A program made the position numbers and the translations under genes. Below, one piece after another: positions 1 to 9,587 of a stretch of 64,000 nt of DNA. Where the stretch lies: NCBI GenBank assembly GCA_014529385.2, contig CM043970.1, forward strand, positions 67,724,567 through 67,788,566, in the 5' to 3' direction. How positions within the stretch are numbered: the stretch's first letter is position 1; each line of letters starts with the position of its first letter. The DNA is from Adiantum capillus-veneris. Its lineage: Eukaryota > Streptophyta > Polypodiopsida > Polypodiales > Pteridaceae. The notes under the pieces were generated by a model, which was given only the letters and a program-made list of their open reading frames with translations, made no database searches and was not told where the DNA came from.

Positions 1-90
1 TACCACTATCTCTGCTGCGGTGACAAAGAAGAAAGAAACTCCTCATCATCCATACCTGCATTAAACACACGAATATTTAAACTTAATATT

Positions 91-225
91 GAATGAATAG
101 AGTAGACAATGACGCAAAGACCATTAAATACAATGACGTAATGATGCATATAAATACAATGACGCAAAGACCATTAAATACAATGACGTAATGACGCATA
201 TAAATACAATGACGCAGACTCAGAA
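91..225. repeat. 50-bp tandem repeat
   Basis: A 50-bp unit containing CAATGACGCAAAGACC and CAATGACGTAATG occurs twice in tandem from about base 107, followed by a partial third unit. It lies within the CACTA element, downstream of the DUF4216-like remnant. No function is visible. Confidence 0.7.
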
Positions 226-344
226 TTTTCAATCAAAAGATGTGAGCGCGAGTAGAAAAGAGCGTTATACACCATGGAAGGTACTTAGAGAGCCAGAGCT
301 TTTACAACACGGAGCAAAATTGTTCAAATACAATATTTGTGGCT

Positions 345-668
345 TTAAGAGATCTCTCTCTCATCCTCGCATAACTCAGCATAACTTCCTATATCTATAT
401 AGAGCTCTCCGTTTAAACACATATCCTCTGTTTCATTTTGTAGCTCCTCTACATGCACCCCATATAGAGTAGTAGCATCTTGATGCTCGTCTGGCACCAC
501 CGCAGCGGCTTCTGATTGAGCATCTTCTCTGATCTCTTCCATTGATGCCGTTGTGATTGGCACATGGTAGCCTTCATACGTCCTTGCACTACGAGGGGCT
601 ACCTCTATGACGTACCACCAGTTTGATGTAGACTTTGTAGGATGAAATATTACCTGCCACAGCCACAT
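345..668 (-). pseudogene. CACTA transposase-linked DUF4216-like remnant
   Basis: A 107-codon open stretch on the minus strand includes QVIFHPTKSTSNWWYVIEV followed by APRS. This matches the pattern of the DUF4216 region that follows the transposase in plant CACTA ORFs (QVFY..D....W.VV.....PR). The rest is an acidic tail. It is about 150 bases downstream of the N-terminal remnant at 822-1133, so the intervening transposase has been deleted. The assignment is from pattern memory, supported by the neighbouring CACTA hallmarks. Confidence 0.5.
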
Positions 669-821
669 AACTTACATGAGAGCTTTCAAGCACATAACTT
701 GTAAAAGGGGGATGTTAACTATTTACATACTTACTTGTTCACAATGCTCGGGTAGTACGAAAGTTCAGCAATCTACACAACATAAAAATATGATACAGTC
801 GTGTAAAAATCTATCAGATCA

Positions 822-1400
822 TTATACATTTAGAGTTTTATTAAAGTAAACTGATTGTAATAGATCACCTGAAAAGCGCTGTGACGCTAGTGTCACTCCA
901 TCCAAACTTTGCCTGCATGTTGAAAGAACCAGGAGTGCTTTCAATCTACACATACGTGCTCCATTATACAATGGCGTATCGGCTTCACTTTTCATATCAT
1001 CATAGATAAGCCTTTCTGAATCCATGATCGTCTCGATCATTTCATCAATCTCGGGCTCAAACATTGCCTCGTTAGGAATGTGCTCTGCATGATCATCCCC
1101 CGAGCTGTCAGAGGCTACATCTTGTGGCCTCACATATGCTGCTTGACCAAAGCGCCTGCGAACACGTCTATTGGGTTACAAGATTGCTGCTTGTTGGCCA
1201 GCGTCAGAGTCCGACGAGTTATAATTGGCAACAACTCGATCTATAATAGATGGATCGAACTCGCCAAATTCGCGAACGTGCTGCAAAGAAACACGTCTTG
1301 TCCGTCGCACAGCATGCTTGCATTGATTACAAGGACATAAGACCCTCGTAGAGAGATAGGTGTTTCGGTTGGACGGTCCCACATCCTCGTCGCTACTCAT
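822..1400 (-). pseudogene. CACTA transposase N-terminal (transposase-associated) domain remnant
   Basis: Two minus-strand open stretches in different frames (1176-1400 and 822-1133) together resemble the start of a plant Tnp2-type CACTA protein. The first has the cysteine motif LCPCNQCK, as in the transposase-associated domain (IRCPCxxCxN). The second has an acidic stretch, then PLYNGARMCRLKALLVLSTC, matching the usual PLYPGCxxxSxLxxxxxLL region that precedes the catalytic transposase. A frame change near 1133-1176 and the loss of everything after codon about 170 make it non-functional. A (CT)28 tract lies just upstream of its start. Confidence 0.6.
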
Positions 1401-1462
1401 AATGAGGATAAAAAACTTATAACCTGGACAACAAATTTAATATTCTATTGGCATTCTTCGTC

Positions 1463-1465
<3 letters not shown>

Positions 1466-1521
<56 letters not shown>
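1466..1521. repeat. (CT)28 microsatellite
   Basis: An uninterrupted CT dinucleotide tract immediately upstream of the CACTA transposase remnant. Open frames through it are repeat artefacts. Confidence 0.95.
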
Positions 1522-1522
<1 letters not shown>

Positions 1523-1810
1523 ACCTCACATTCTCTAGTCATGTCCAATCCCCGCACACCTCGGTCTAGAGGTGCACGGAGATCAGAACCACTGGGTTAT
1601 AATCTCGTCTTTATTGGTCAATACCTATATTTGTGGGTACAAGAAATCTACACACCCACGTCTACATGATACTGCATGTAGTGGACAAAACCCCTTTGCC
1701 TCTTCTCTAGCTGTAGCACTTCACAGCATCTTAACATCTTTTCACAGTAGATCTTTTCACTGTTCGTCTAACTCTAAACCCTAAACCGTAAGTAATTCTT
1801 GCGTGGACTC

Positions 1811-2650
1811 GATCTAACGTAAATAAGCGTAAATCTAAATAAACGTAAATCTAACTAAAAATAAACCTAAATCTAATTTAACGTAAGTCTACATCGAACC
1901 TAATCTTTGACGTCTTTTGGGATAGTTTCCTACGACGTTAAAACTCTCTTCTTCTTGTGTGTGTGTGTGTGTGTGTGTGGGTAAACCTAAATAAACCTAA
2001 GTCTAATCTAATATAACATAAATCTAAATCTAACGTAAATTATGTTATATTAAAAACAAAGAACTAAACTAACAGGGGTTATAAGAACCTTAAAACTGAT
2101 TTAACACATAATTTTTCACATAACTCGACAAGAGTTGGCATTCTCATCACTAAAGATGTGAGAGTTAACTTCCGGTGGTGACGCTGCCTCATCTCCATCC
2201 ACATCTGACGACAGCAATTGGCCCTTTAGACCGTTCTTGCTCTTGTTACTAGCTTTGAAGTTGCTGTTGAATGACTAGAGGTTGTCTAGATGGTCATTGT
2301 GTCGGGGATGTAGTAACTCTTGCCACCCTGAAGATCCACCTTATTCCCTATCTTCTGAAGACATTTCACCAGTACTTTTGGATCGACGGAGCCCACCATG
2401 AGTGAAGGCAGCAATACCATATATTCCATTGAGGGCTTTCTTCACCCGCTTCATGCAGGCATCGCAGTCTATGGAGACCTAAATCTAATCTAATATAACG
2501 TAAATCTAAATCTAGCGTAAATAAACGTAAATCTAGTTAAAAATAAACCTAAATCTAATTTAATGTAAGTCTACATATAACCTAATCTTTAACGTCTTTT
2601 AAGATAGTTTCCTACGACGTTATAACTCTCTTCTTCTTGTGTGTGTGCGC
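1811..2650. repeat. Direct duplication of a subterminal block flanking the captured HMA fragment
   Basis: About 165 bases at 1811-1980, rich in AAATCTAA and AACCTAA, recur at 2480-2650 with the same order of landmarks: TAATCTTTRACGTCTTTT, then TAGTTTCCTACGACGTT, then CTCTTCTTCTTGTGTGTG. A shorter third echo of CCTACGACGTTAAATTAG is near 2813-2830. The HMA fragment lies between the two long copies. Confidence 0.8.
2130..2479 (-). pseudogene. Captured heavy-metal-associated (HMA/HIPP-like) gene fragment
   Basis: The minus strand from 2479 downwards begins VSIDCDACMKRVKKALNGIY. This is the first beta-strand and helix of an HMA domain with its CxxC metal-binding motif (CDAC). After a frameshift it continues GSVDPKVLVKCLQKIGNKVD, the second half of the same domain. 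A lysine-rich then acidic tail follows, as in heavy-metal-associated isoprenylated plant proteins. There is no upstream start codon, one frameshift and later stop codons, so it is a dead fragment. Such proteins bind metals through the two cysteines. Its position between transposase start and terminus, flanked by duplicated subterminal sequence, indicates capture of host sequence. Confidence 0.7.
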
Positions 2651-2834
2651 GTGTGTGGATGTGTGTGCCAATAAAAAGAGATAAATGGTATAACCTTTCT
2701 ATCACCCATGCCAAGTATGATAGATTGATTATGCCATTTCCCTCTTGAATAATAGGTCTTGAGTTCAACTCCTCGTCGACTAGATCTTTAGGTCTTTTAA
2801 TTTTAATTAGTTTCCTACGACGTTAAATTAGTTT

Positions 2835-3039
2835 CTCTCTCTTTCTCTCTCAATGTGTGTGCGTTTTTTTGGATCGTATGCATGTTTTCTCTCTCTTTTC
2901 CTCTCTCAATGTGTGCGTTTTTTATTTATGCATGTTCTCTCTCTCTTTTCCTGTTTCAATGCGTGCGTTTTTTGTTTATGCATGCTCTCTCTCTCTTTTC
3001 CTCTCTCAATGTGTGTGTGTGTGCGTTTTTGTTTTTGTT

Positions 3040-3081
<42 letters not shown>

Positions 3082-3201
3082 AACACTATGTGTGTGTGTG
3101 TATGTGTGTGTGTGAGAGAGAGAGAGAGAGGGAGAGAGAAAGAGGGGAAGGGAACATGAGAATGAGGAGAGGGAAGGAGCATACCTGGCTCTCCTTCCTC
3201 T

Positions 3202-3249
<48 letters not shown>

Positions 3250-3254
3250 AGAAG

Positions 3255-3296
<42 letters not shown>

Positions 3297-3310
3297 AGGG
3301 AGAGTGTTAC
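2835..3310. repeat. Compound microsatellite cluster
   Basis: Several repeats of a unit reading CAATGTGTGCGTTTTT and CTCTCTCTTTTCCT are followed by (CT)n at about 3043-3078, (GT)n at 3088-3114, (GA)n at 3114-3131, (GT)n at 3206-3247 and (GA)n at 3258-3305. The long open frames on both strands here are low-complexity artefacts. Confidence 0.9.
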
Positions 3311-3391
3311 CTGCTCTTTGCTTGAGGGCACCGAAAAACTCAGATCTGAAATCTGAGTTTTTGGGCGCGCTCGGTTATTTTTTTAGCCCAA

Positions 3392-3453
3392 CCGGCGTCG
3401 CTATGAGCGTCGCAAATTTACAAAGAAAGTTGCGACGCTCATAGCGACGCCGG
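3392..3453. repeat. Perfect 24-bp inverted repeat (hairpin) in the CACTA subterminal region
   Basis: The arms at 3392-3415 and 3430-3453 are exact reverse complements over 24 bases, separated by a 14-base loop. Each arm contains GGCGTCGC and GAGCGTCGC, the same GCGTCGC core that is repeated again between 3468 and 3490. Repeated short motifs near CACTA ends are the usual transposase binding sites. Confidence 0.9.
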
Positions 3454-3501
3454 GAATTTTTTTTTTAGCGTCGCTGTGTGAGCGTCGCTAATATGAATAG
3501 C

Positions 3502-3512
3502 CTCTTGTAGTG
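3502..3512 (+). repeat. CACTA terminal inverted repeat (5' end of the element)
   Basis: CTCTTGTAGTG is the reverse complement of CACTACAAGAG, the conserved terminus of CACTA transposons. It follows subterminal GCGTCGC repeats by a few dozen bases. The partner terminus is outside the window, so the expected 3-bp target duplication cannot be checked. Confidence 0.8.
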
Positions 3513-4049
3513 TATCTCCTTATCCCCCCTCCCTCCCTCCCGTAATTGCAAAACAAACTTGAAAGTAGACAAATTGGAAATGAACAATGCATATGCTCTC
3601 TACAATGACCTTTGCTTTAATGTGAACCATGATCTATAAACACAAAACTTGAGAATGCACCAACTTGTAATATTAAGGCAAATAATCTTAAAACTTATAT
3701 GATTGTTTATGCAAGAGTAGAATCCTTTGATGAATGGTAATGTAAGAGTAAAATGCGAAATTCCTAAGAATGGGCATGCTAGTGTCATGCAATGGAGTAT
3801 GAATGATTGACAAAATCTTCTTCACGATGGGATTTAGGCTTACCTCCCCTATCGTGGAGAGGATTAATCACGTAGCTAGGAGAGGCTTAGAGTTTTGGGA
3901 TTTTTTAAATTGATAAGAGGGGAGATAACCTTACTTGGAATGGAAAAATCCTTTGATTCTGATAAAATTTCCCTTCAAAACTCAACTTCCTCTTGAGACA
4001 ATCATATATTAACTTAATTATATCACGAAAAGTCTTACACATGCATACT

Positions 4050-4101
<52 letters not shown>

Positions 4102-5395
4102 TCTATTTATTCATTTAACTTGAATGCATAATCAAAAAAAATTTGTGAGCCTTTCATGAGAGCATTTCATTTTGATTATAATGCCTCTTTTGAAATATAA
4201 GGTGAGTTCACAAAAAAATTTACAATGCTCAATTGCCTTCAATTCATGGCATTTATCTTTATTTAGGTAAGAGAAAAAAAGTAATTAAAAAATCAATAAG
4301 AAATTGTTGCGAGGGTTTAGGGGTGAGTATAGATATTAGTCACCATTCAGCACCCATACTGTTTAGATAAGTATGATCTCCATGCACCTATGGATAAAGA
4401 GAGTGCTTTCTACTCTCTCTATGCCATCTTAACCTGATACTCTAAAGAACTTGAAATAACGGAAGTTGAAATAACATCAGGGTTAGAGGTTACAAACGTT
4501 TTTAGTTTACAACAAGAAAAATTAATAATTTCTTCTTCTAAGTAAGAGGAAAGCTTGTTAATGGAAACATAAGAGCTTAAGCATGAATTACCTTAGAATA
4601 GAAAGTAACCAATTTGTTTAAGATGTGCAATAACATAAAGATGACATAAAAACCTTACCTTTATGTAGATATGGTAGAGTCTTCTCCTTGCTTCAAGGGA
4701 TTATCGAAGAAGTGTGTTGACATAGATTGCTCTCTCCCTCTTCCCCTTCACTTGAAGACCACCAATTGCGCTACTTGGAATGAGAGAATGGAAAGAGCAA
4801 GGGTGATTTAAGCTATGGAAAGCTTTAGGGTAGGAGAGAGGAGAGGGAGAGTGTAATGAGAAGAAGAAGATCAAGTTATGGCAAGCTTGTTTAGGATTTT
4901 GGCCATGGATTTTTTTAGAGAGGGGGTGTATATAGGAGCTATGTATGAAAGAGGCTTAGCTATGGCTTTGCCAAGCTTACTCTCAAGTTTGCACCTTGAA
5001 AAATGAAGGAGGGAAGTGTTGAACGAGTAGAAAAGGCCTCCTTTTATACTTATTTTTTATATGAAGCTTCACTTATCTTGATAACTCATATTCCTTATAG
5101 ATAAGTTATTTTTACTTATCTTGATACTTTTCTTCCTTTTCAAAGCTTCTTCAACAAGTTACTTACTCACCTTACCATGATCTTCTCTTTCTTTTTCCTT
5201 ATACTAATTTTCTTGATCTTCTCTTTATTTTTCCTTATACTAATTTTCTTGACCAACAAAAGCTAATTTCTCATGCATTGGTTATGCCCATGTCCCTGTG
5301 GTGTAAACCAAAAGTGTCTCGTGAGTAATCTTTGGTACTTGGTTTTAGCCCGAAATTACCCGACAATTTTTTCTTTTTTCTTTTTTATAGTCGAT
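3513..5395. other. Intergenic stretch, no gene recognised
   Basis: This is AT-rich sequence with a (GA)n tract at 4053-4098 and a tandem copy of a roughly 33-base unit (CTTATACTAATTTTCTTGA) around 5185-5255. I see no credible coding domain or element boundary. Confidence 0.6.
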
Positions 5396-5398
5396 GGC

Positions 5399-5870
5399 TT
5401 AGATGAGTTGGTCAAGAGTAAGGGTTAGGAAGAGGCCTTTACACAGAATGGGAATGGTTCTTGGTCTAGACTTCAATATGGTGGAAAAGAGAAAAGACAG
5501 GATTGGGACATCCAACATGCTAGTTGGATCTGAAAGATCCAAATGGCTAAGCCTCTGTGAGAGATGGACCCTAATGGACTTGTGGGAGATAGGACCTTCA
5601 AGAATACACCCGGGTTCACATACACCAATCTCCAATATTTTGGGACAGCTTCTTGACTGGATTGTTGTTATTTCTCTCATCAAGCGGATTGGCTGCCCCC
5701 ATGACTAGAATTGAAGGTGGTAACCTCTCAGAATATGTCGGATCACCTGTTGTTAAATGTAAAAAACCAAGCAAGAAGATCATTGCCCCCAAGGGTATAA
5801 GAAAATACTCTCATCAGGGGCTCACCTCTTTAAGAACCCGCTTTTCAAAAGCCTCACCCACAAAGTTGTG
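5399..5870 (+). pseudogene. LINE APE-type endonuclease remnant
   Basis: The frame contains GLDFNMVEKRKDR, matching the GDFN motif region of LINE endonucleases, then LSLCERWTLMDLWE and a PGSHTPISN segment in the usual spacing. The N-terminal half of the domain is absent and the conserved GG before DFN is altered. This domain normally nicks target DNA to prime reverse transcription. The reading breaks near 5708. Confidence 0.7.
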
Positions 5871-6284
5871 AGCAAGTTTCAGAAAGATGTGGGGTCGGGA
5901 AGACCTAGGACCTGGGATATTTTCAGCAAGAGTATGCAAAAGTTAATGAAAATTGTAGGACTTAGAAGGGAAAAACACCAGGAGGGATGTCTTGTGCATC
6001 TCGTTGAAGAAGTGAAGCTTCTCACCACCAAAAAACAAGAAGGTTCTGCGTCAAAAACTAATTACAGACAATGGCTTGAATATAAAAGGGACTCAATTGA
6101 CCTTCAACTAGAGGAGGTAAGAAAGGCCACAATCCTTTCTAGAGAAACCTTTTTACAATTGGAGGAGGCCAACAATGCACACTTCTTTAGGGACCTCAAA
6201 GTCAAAAGAAATAGGGAGCTAGTACACTCGCTCACATATGGAGATGGAAAAGAGGTTAAGGATCCGGATAAAATGGCTAAATAA
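5868..6284 (+). pseudogene. LINE linker between endonuclease and reverse transcriptase
   Basis: A 138-codon open stretch is rich in lysine and glutamate. It ends in an FLQLEEANNAHFFRDLKVKR-type segment, followed by VHSLTYGDGKEVKDPDKMAK. These match the ordinary plant LINE region before the RT domain (FFxxxxKxRR...I..L.DG.G). The minus-strand LINE at 27877-28490 carries the equivalent, MKIKRSRGCVQSLVDGDG. Confidence 0.7.
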
Positions 6285-6419
6285 TGTTCAACCACTTATG
6301 CCAAATCATAGGCCAACCTGAGGATCACTCCCAGGAGGTGGAAGGTTCCAAATCTACTCTTCTAGGGAGTGTTAGAAGAATGTCTCCCTCTCTGAAGCCA
6401 ACTGTCTAGAGAAGGCGTT

Positions 6420-7370
6420 CACCGAGGAGGAGTGCTCTATTGCATTGCAGGCCTTAGGCAAAGAACGATCCCCAGTTGGGATGGATTAACTAATGAATTC
6501 TTCAAAGAATTTTGGGATGTCCTTAAGTCCCCAATCACACGAATGGCCAATCAAGCCGTGATGATGGGTTCCTGCACGTGAGCATTAAAAAAGTCCTTAT
6601 CAAGCCTTTCCCCAAACAAGTATGTTGTTCCCATCGAAAGCATTAGTGCCCCATTATAATGTTGTCAGTTGCATACAAATTACCTCACTCCTCCTATACA
6701 AAGTCCTCACTCCTTACCAGCATGGATTTATTAAGGGACAGTCAATCTATGACAACATGTTATGAAGTCACTAGGCTTCGGGCCCCGAATGTACCGACTA
6801 GTCAGCACTCTTTGTGCTGGTAGCCAATTGGAGCTTCTCTTCGACAAAAGGATCATGGGGGACTTTGAGATTAAAATATCTATCAAGCAAGGTTGCCCAC
6901 TTTCGCCTTTAATGTTCACCATCAGATCCCATCCTCTTGTGACATTACTCAAAGACAGTGCGGCTAGAGGTGAGATTCAAGGACTAATTCTTCCTAGCAA
7001 CGATCAACTTTTGGCTAAGCTCTTTGCAGATGACTCCTTGCTCTTTTTAAAAGCATGTTTGCAAGTCATTAGCAGGGCTTTACAAATTGTACAAACATTT
7101 TCTTTGGTATCAGGGTCAAAGTGTAGCATTGAAAATTTGAGATTGATCTCTCTCTCTAAAAATGACTCATTCGATCCATCTATGTGGACAAGGGAGATTG
7201 TAACTAAAGGGAGCATTTTTTGGCACCTGGGAGCCCCTTTGGCGGTGGATGTAACCCACAAGCTAAGATTCTTATGGGTGATGGAGAAAGTGAAGAACAA
7301 GATGCGAAGGTGGGAGTTTGTGCTCCTTCCCTTCTCGAGTAGAATAAAGGTTATTAATTCCCTAATTTAG
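6420..7370 (+). pseudogene. LINE reverse transcriptase remnant
   Basis: The early RT segments (6420-6760) are broken by stops and frameshifts but recognisable, including NEFFKEFWDVLKSPITRMAN and GFIKGQSIYDNM. From 6762 a 202-codon frame begins KSLGFGPRMYRLVSTLCAGS and continues with IKQGCPLSPLMFTI and LFADDSLLFLKAC, which are RT motifs with the catalytic Asp pair written FADD rather than YADD. Around 6755-6762 the segment joining the GFI.G.SI.DN block to SLGFGP is missing, so a short in-domain deletion is likely. Confidence 0.8.
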
Positions 7371-8189
7371 CATTCAATGGGCCATTGCTTAAGCTTGTCA
7401 AATGAAACTAGAAAGAGTTCTTGAAACCAGTCAAGAGTTTCCTATGGAAGAACAACACGAAAGACTCAATGCCTTGGTAGTGGGCTAAATGGGAGATCAT
7501 TGCTAGACCTGTGGAGCAAGGTGGTCTCGAGATTCTTAACCCTAGCATTCACGCGGACACTCAATGCGCCAAACTTGTGGTTAGGCTTGCAAAACAGGAC
7601 CAAGCTTGGGCTATTATGGCTAAGGCTATGATAGATAACTCTTAAGATATGCTCAAAATGTGGTCAGTGGAAAGGGCTTGAACTGCACAACAAGCTACTT
7701 GCCCCTGGTTGGGCCGCCCTTAAACTTGAGGGTCTGATAGGTGAGCTCACTTGAAAATGCAACAAGGCAATGGAGTCCTTGGAATGGGGAGAATTGTTTA
7801 GGTATTTTTATAATTTCATAACTCACTAGTCCCCTTGGCTCTCCAAGGCTAGAAGTATCCTGCTAACCCCTATTTGGAGAGAAGTTTCTAGGAAAATTAA
7901 TAACAAAGGTATCAAACATCTTGGTCAACTTTGGGATTATAGCAATTGTGATTGGAAAGGAACGGACCAAATGGATCTCCAATATAACGTGAATGGGATA
8001 GAAAGGGTACTGATCAACAGAGCTTCAGAACATGTTAGCAAGTTGTGTTTATCGGACTGTGAATCTTAAGTTAAAGTGGAAAGCTTGGCAGTGGCCTCAA
8101 AATAGACACTTCTTTAAACCTCAAACCAAGGAAGTGTATTGCACACTTATGTATTCAAAGGTATGGTTCTCTTTGCTTAACAATAAGCA
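7371..8189 (+). pseudogene. LINE region between RT and zinc-binding domain, heavily decayed
   Basis: Translations in shifting frames give pieces equivalent to the minus-strand copy at 26657-26875 (SRPVEQGGVGILNP...), here near 7505-7600. No long open frame remains. The domain order is normal for plant LINEs. Confidence 0.6.
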
Positions 8190-8339
8190 ATGGGGCATAC
8201 ACTAGCCAGAGTCAAGGTGGGAGATATTTGGAGCCCACCATGGTCACATAAGATGAAAGTATTCATATGGAAGGTTTTATGGGGAGCCTTGCCAACTGGG
8301 GTGAAGATTTCCACTAGGGGAATTGGCCCGGATAGATAT
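8190..8339 (+). pseudogene. LINE zinc-binding reverse-transcriptase domain, first half
   Basis: IWSPPWSHKMKVFIWKVLWG, then ALPTGVKISTRGIGPD, is the start of the zf-RVT region. The reading is cut by the LTR element at 8340 and resumes at 14152 with the cysteine/histidine part. Confidence 0.8.
8335..8339 (+). repeat. Target-site duplication GATAT, left copy
   Basis: GATAT immediately precedes the 5' LTR. The same five bases at 14152-14156 immediately follow the 3' LTR. Confidence 0.85.
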
Positions 8340-8515
8340 TGTCAGGACAAGGGTCCTACGGGGCAAGGCCCAACCTAGGGGGTCAGGGACCTAAGCCAAG
8401 GGCCTGGACTGGACCAGTGTGGGCTGGGGATCCGCTTAGGGCAAGTGCTAGGAGCTAGCCTATATAAGGGGCGGTAGGGAGGAGGATCCTATGTTCAATT
8501 ACCTTAGGTCTTATA
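8340..8515 (+). repeat. 5' LTR of the coding-free element
   Basis: It starts TGTCAGGACAAGGG and ends GGTCTTATA, so the terminal pair is TG...TA rather than the usual TG...CA. It contains a promoter-like TATATAA at 8461-8467, leaving a very short transcribed R/U5. Confidence 0.9.
8461..8467 (+). promoter_or_regulatory. TATA box of the 5' LTR
   Basis: TATATAAGGGGCGG lies about 50 bases before the LTR end. The same sequence occurs in the 3' LTR near 14097-14103. The start site is not determined. Confidence 0.55.
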
Positions 8516-8516
8516 T

Positions 8517-8528
8517 TGGTATCAGAGC
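8517..8528 (+). promoter_or_regulatory. Primer binding site (tRNA-iMet type)
   Basis: TGGTATCAGAGC lies one base after the 5' LTR. It is the standard initiator-Met complementary site used by many plant LTR retrotransposons. Confidence 0.9.
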
Positions 8529-8581
8529 TCAGGGGGAGGGAGGAGCTATGGAGGAGGAGGAAGCCTTGCATGGATGGATGT

Positions 8582-8585
<4 letters not shown>

Positions 8586-8643
<58 letters not shown>

Positions 8644-8660
8644 CTCTCTCTCTCTCTCTT
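8586..8660. repeat. (CT)n microsatellite in the element leader
   Basis: A CT tract begins about 58 bases after the primer binding site, broken once by GAG near 8641, in sense orientation with the element. Confidence 0.95.
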
Positions 8661-9407
8661 TCTGGGGCAAGCCGTCATGGCGTGGAGGACTCAGCTCGTG
8701 AGGGTTCAGCATGAAGAGAAATTCCGTGGGCAACCTCCATGAGAAAATACCCTAAACCCGTGTGGAGACTCTCTTGACAGGTAGGGAAGGTTGGGCATGG
8801 TCCCAAGCAGCGTGGGAAGGACTGCTTGCAACGGGGAGGGAGCAAAGCTCCACCTCCACCAAACTGCCCGTAGATGGTCTGAATGGGAGCGCATGGCGGA
8901 GATGGGCATTTTTCGACACAGGGCCGAGCCACACTTCGATGCCGAGCTCCTATGGAGAGCGGTTTTCTCTGTCGTGCAGAGCCGCCATGGCAGCGCAGGG
9001 TTTTAGTTTTTTTTTTTTCTTGTTCTTTCACATGCCGCTGCCCAAGGGGGGTCCCTTTGAAAATTAAAACAATGAAGGGAGCATGCCCACCCCGGGCACA
9101 CACCCTCTGAGTTTGACGTCTTGCTTCCCCAAACTCGGAGATCCGGGACTGAGGAGCTGTCGAGTTTCAAGACGATGTCCCAGCAACAGAACTGCTTCGA
9201 AAACAGTCCGATGATGGAATTCACGCAGGGACATGTAGATAAGCATACAGTCTACGGGAATATCCGATAGGATTGATAAAGCATGCAATCCTCTTGGTGC
9301 AACTAGAGCAATGACAACGCAACTCTCCGATTTCAACCAACAAGGTCAAGACCAAGGCGAATAAACGTACTGTTAGCATTCACAATTGTGAATGCAATGG
9401 CAAGGCC

Positions 9408-9587
9408 ATGTCTTCCAGCATGGAATGGTCCCGACAAGGAGAGTACAACATGGATGATGGTTATTGGTTGATTCAAGACACATTGCTTGAGGCGGCAATT
9501 GACAAAGATAAACCTTCATTAGGGCTACAACAAGTCCTCAAGCACGACTCGAGAGTCCACAGAAATCATCGCCAAGGTATGCAATAG
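9408..9587 (+). CDS. Small unassigned ORF (59 codons) in the LARD-like element
   Basis: An ATG at 9408 opens a 59-codon frame beginning MSSSMEWSRQGEYNMDDGYW and ending in TAG at 9585. I recognise no domain. The sequence CCAAGGTATGCAA just before the stop looks like a splice donor, so the frame could be a captured exon. It may equally be chance: the frame is short and the rest of the interior is non-coding. A palindrome (CATTCACAATTGTGAATG) lies just upstream near 9377-9394. Confidence 0.2.
   Translation: MSSSMEWSRQGEYNMDDGYWLIQDTLLEAAIDKDKPSLGLQQVLKHDSRVHRNHRQGMQ

Larger units (their letters stand above)
1..3512 (-). mobile_element. CACTA (En/Spm) DNA transposon, internally deleted, left end outside the window
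   Basis: The boundary at 3512 rests on the terminal motif CTCTTGTAGTG at 3502-3512, the reverse complement of the CACTACAAGAG end that defines this superfamily. It is preceded by subterminal GCGTCGC repeats and a perfect hairpin. Inside, on the minus strand, are remnants of the transposase N-terminal associated region (822-1400) and of a DUF4216-like downstream region (345-668). The catalytic transposase body that should lie between them is missing. The transposase reads towards lower coordinates, so 3512 is the element's 5' end and its 3' end lies left of base 1. A captured HMA gene fragment sits between the transposase start and this terminus. The element looks non-autonomous. The left limit is unknown. 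Confidence 0.75.

Noticed and set aside
2695-2790. Possible SINE with B-box-like GAGTTCAACTCC
   Set aside because: No A box at a suitable distance and no second copy in the window.
2853-3356. Overlapping open frames of 80-167 codons in three frames and on both strands
   Set aside because: They translate dinucleotide repeats into SLSLSL, RERERE and CVCVCV. The same applies to frames around 8491-8742, 14429-14920, 30308-30626, 41888-42210, 43756-44379, 52409-52665 and 59819-60131.
9377-9394. CATTCACAATTGTGAATG palindrome in the LARD-like element
   Set aside because: It resembles the LINE terminal palindrome but is not followed by poly(A) or LINE sequence, so chance is the simpler explanation.
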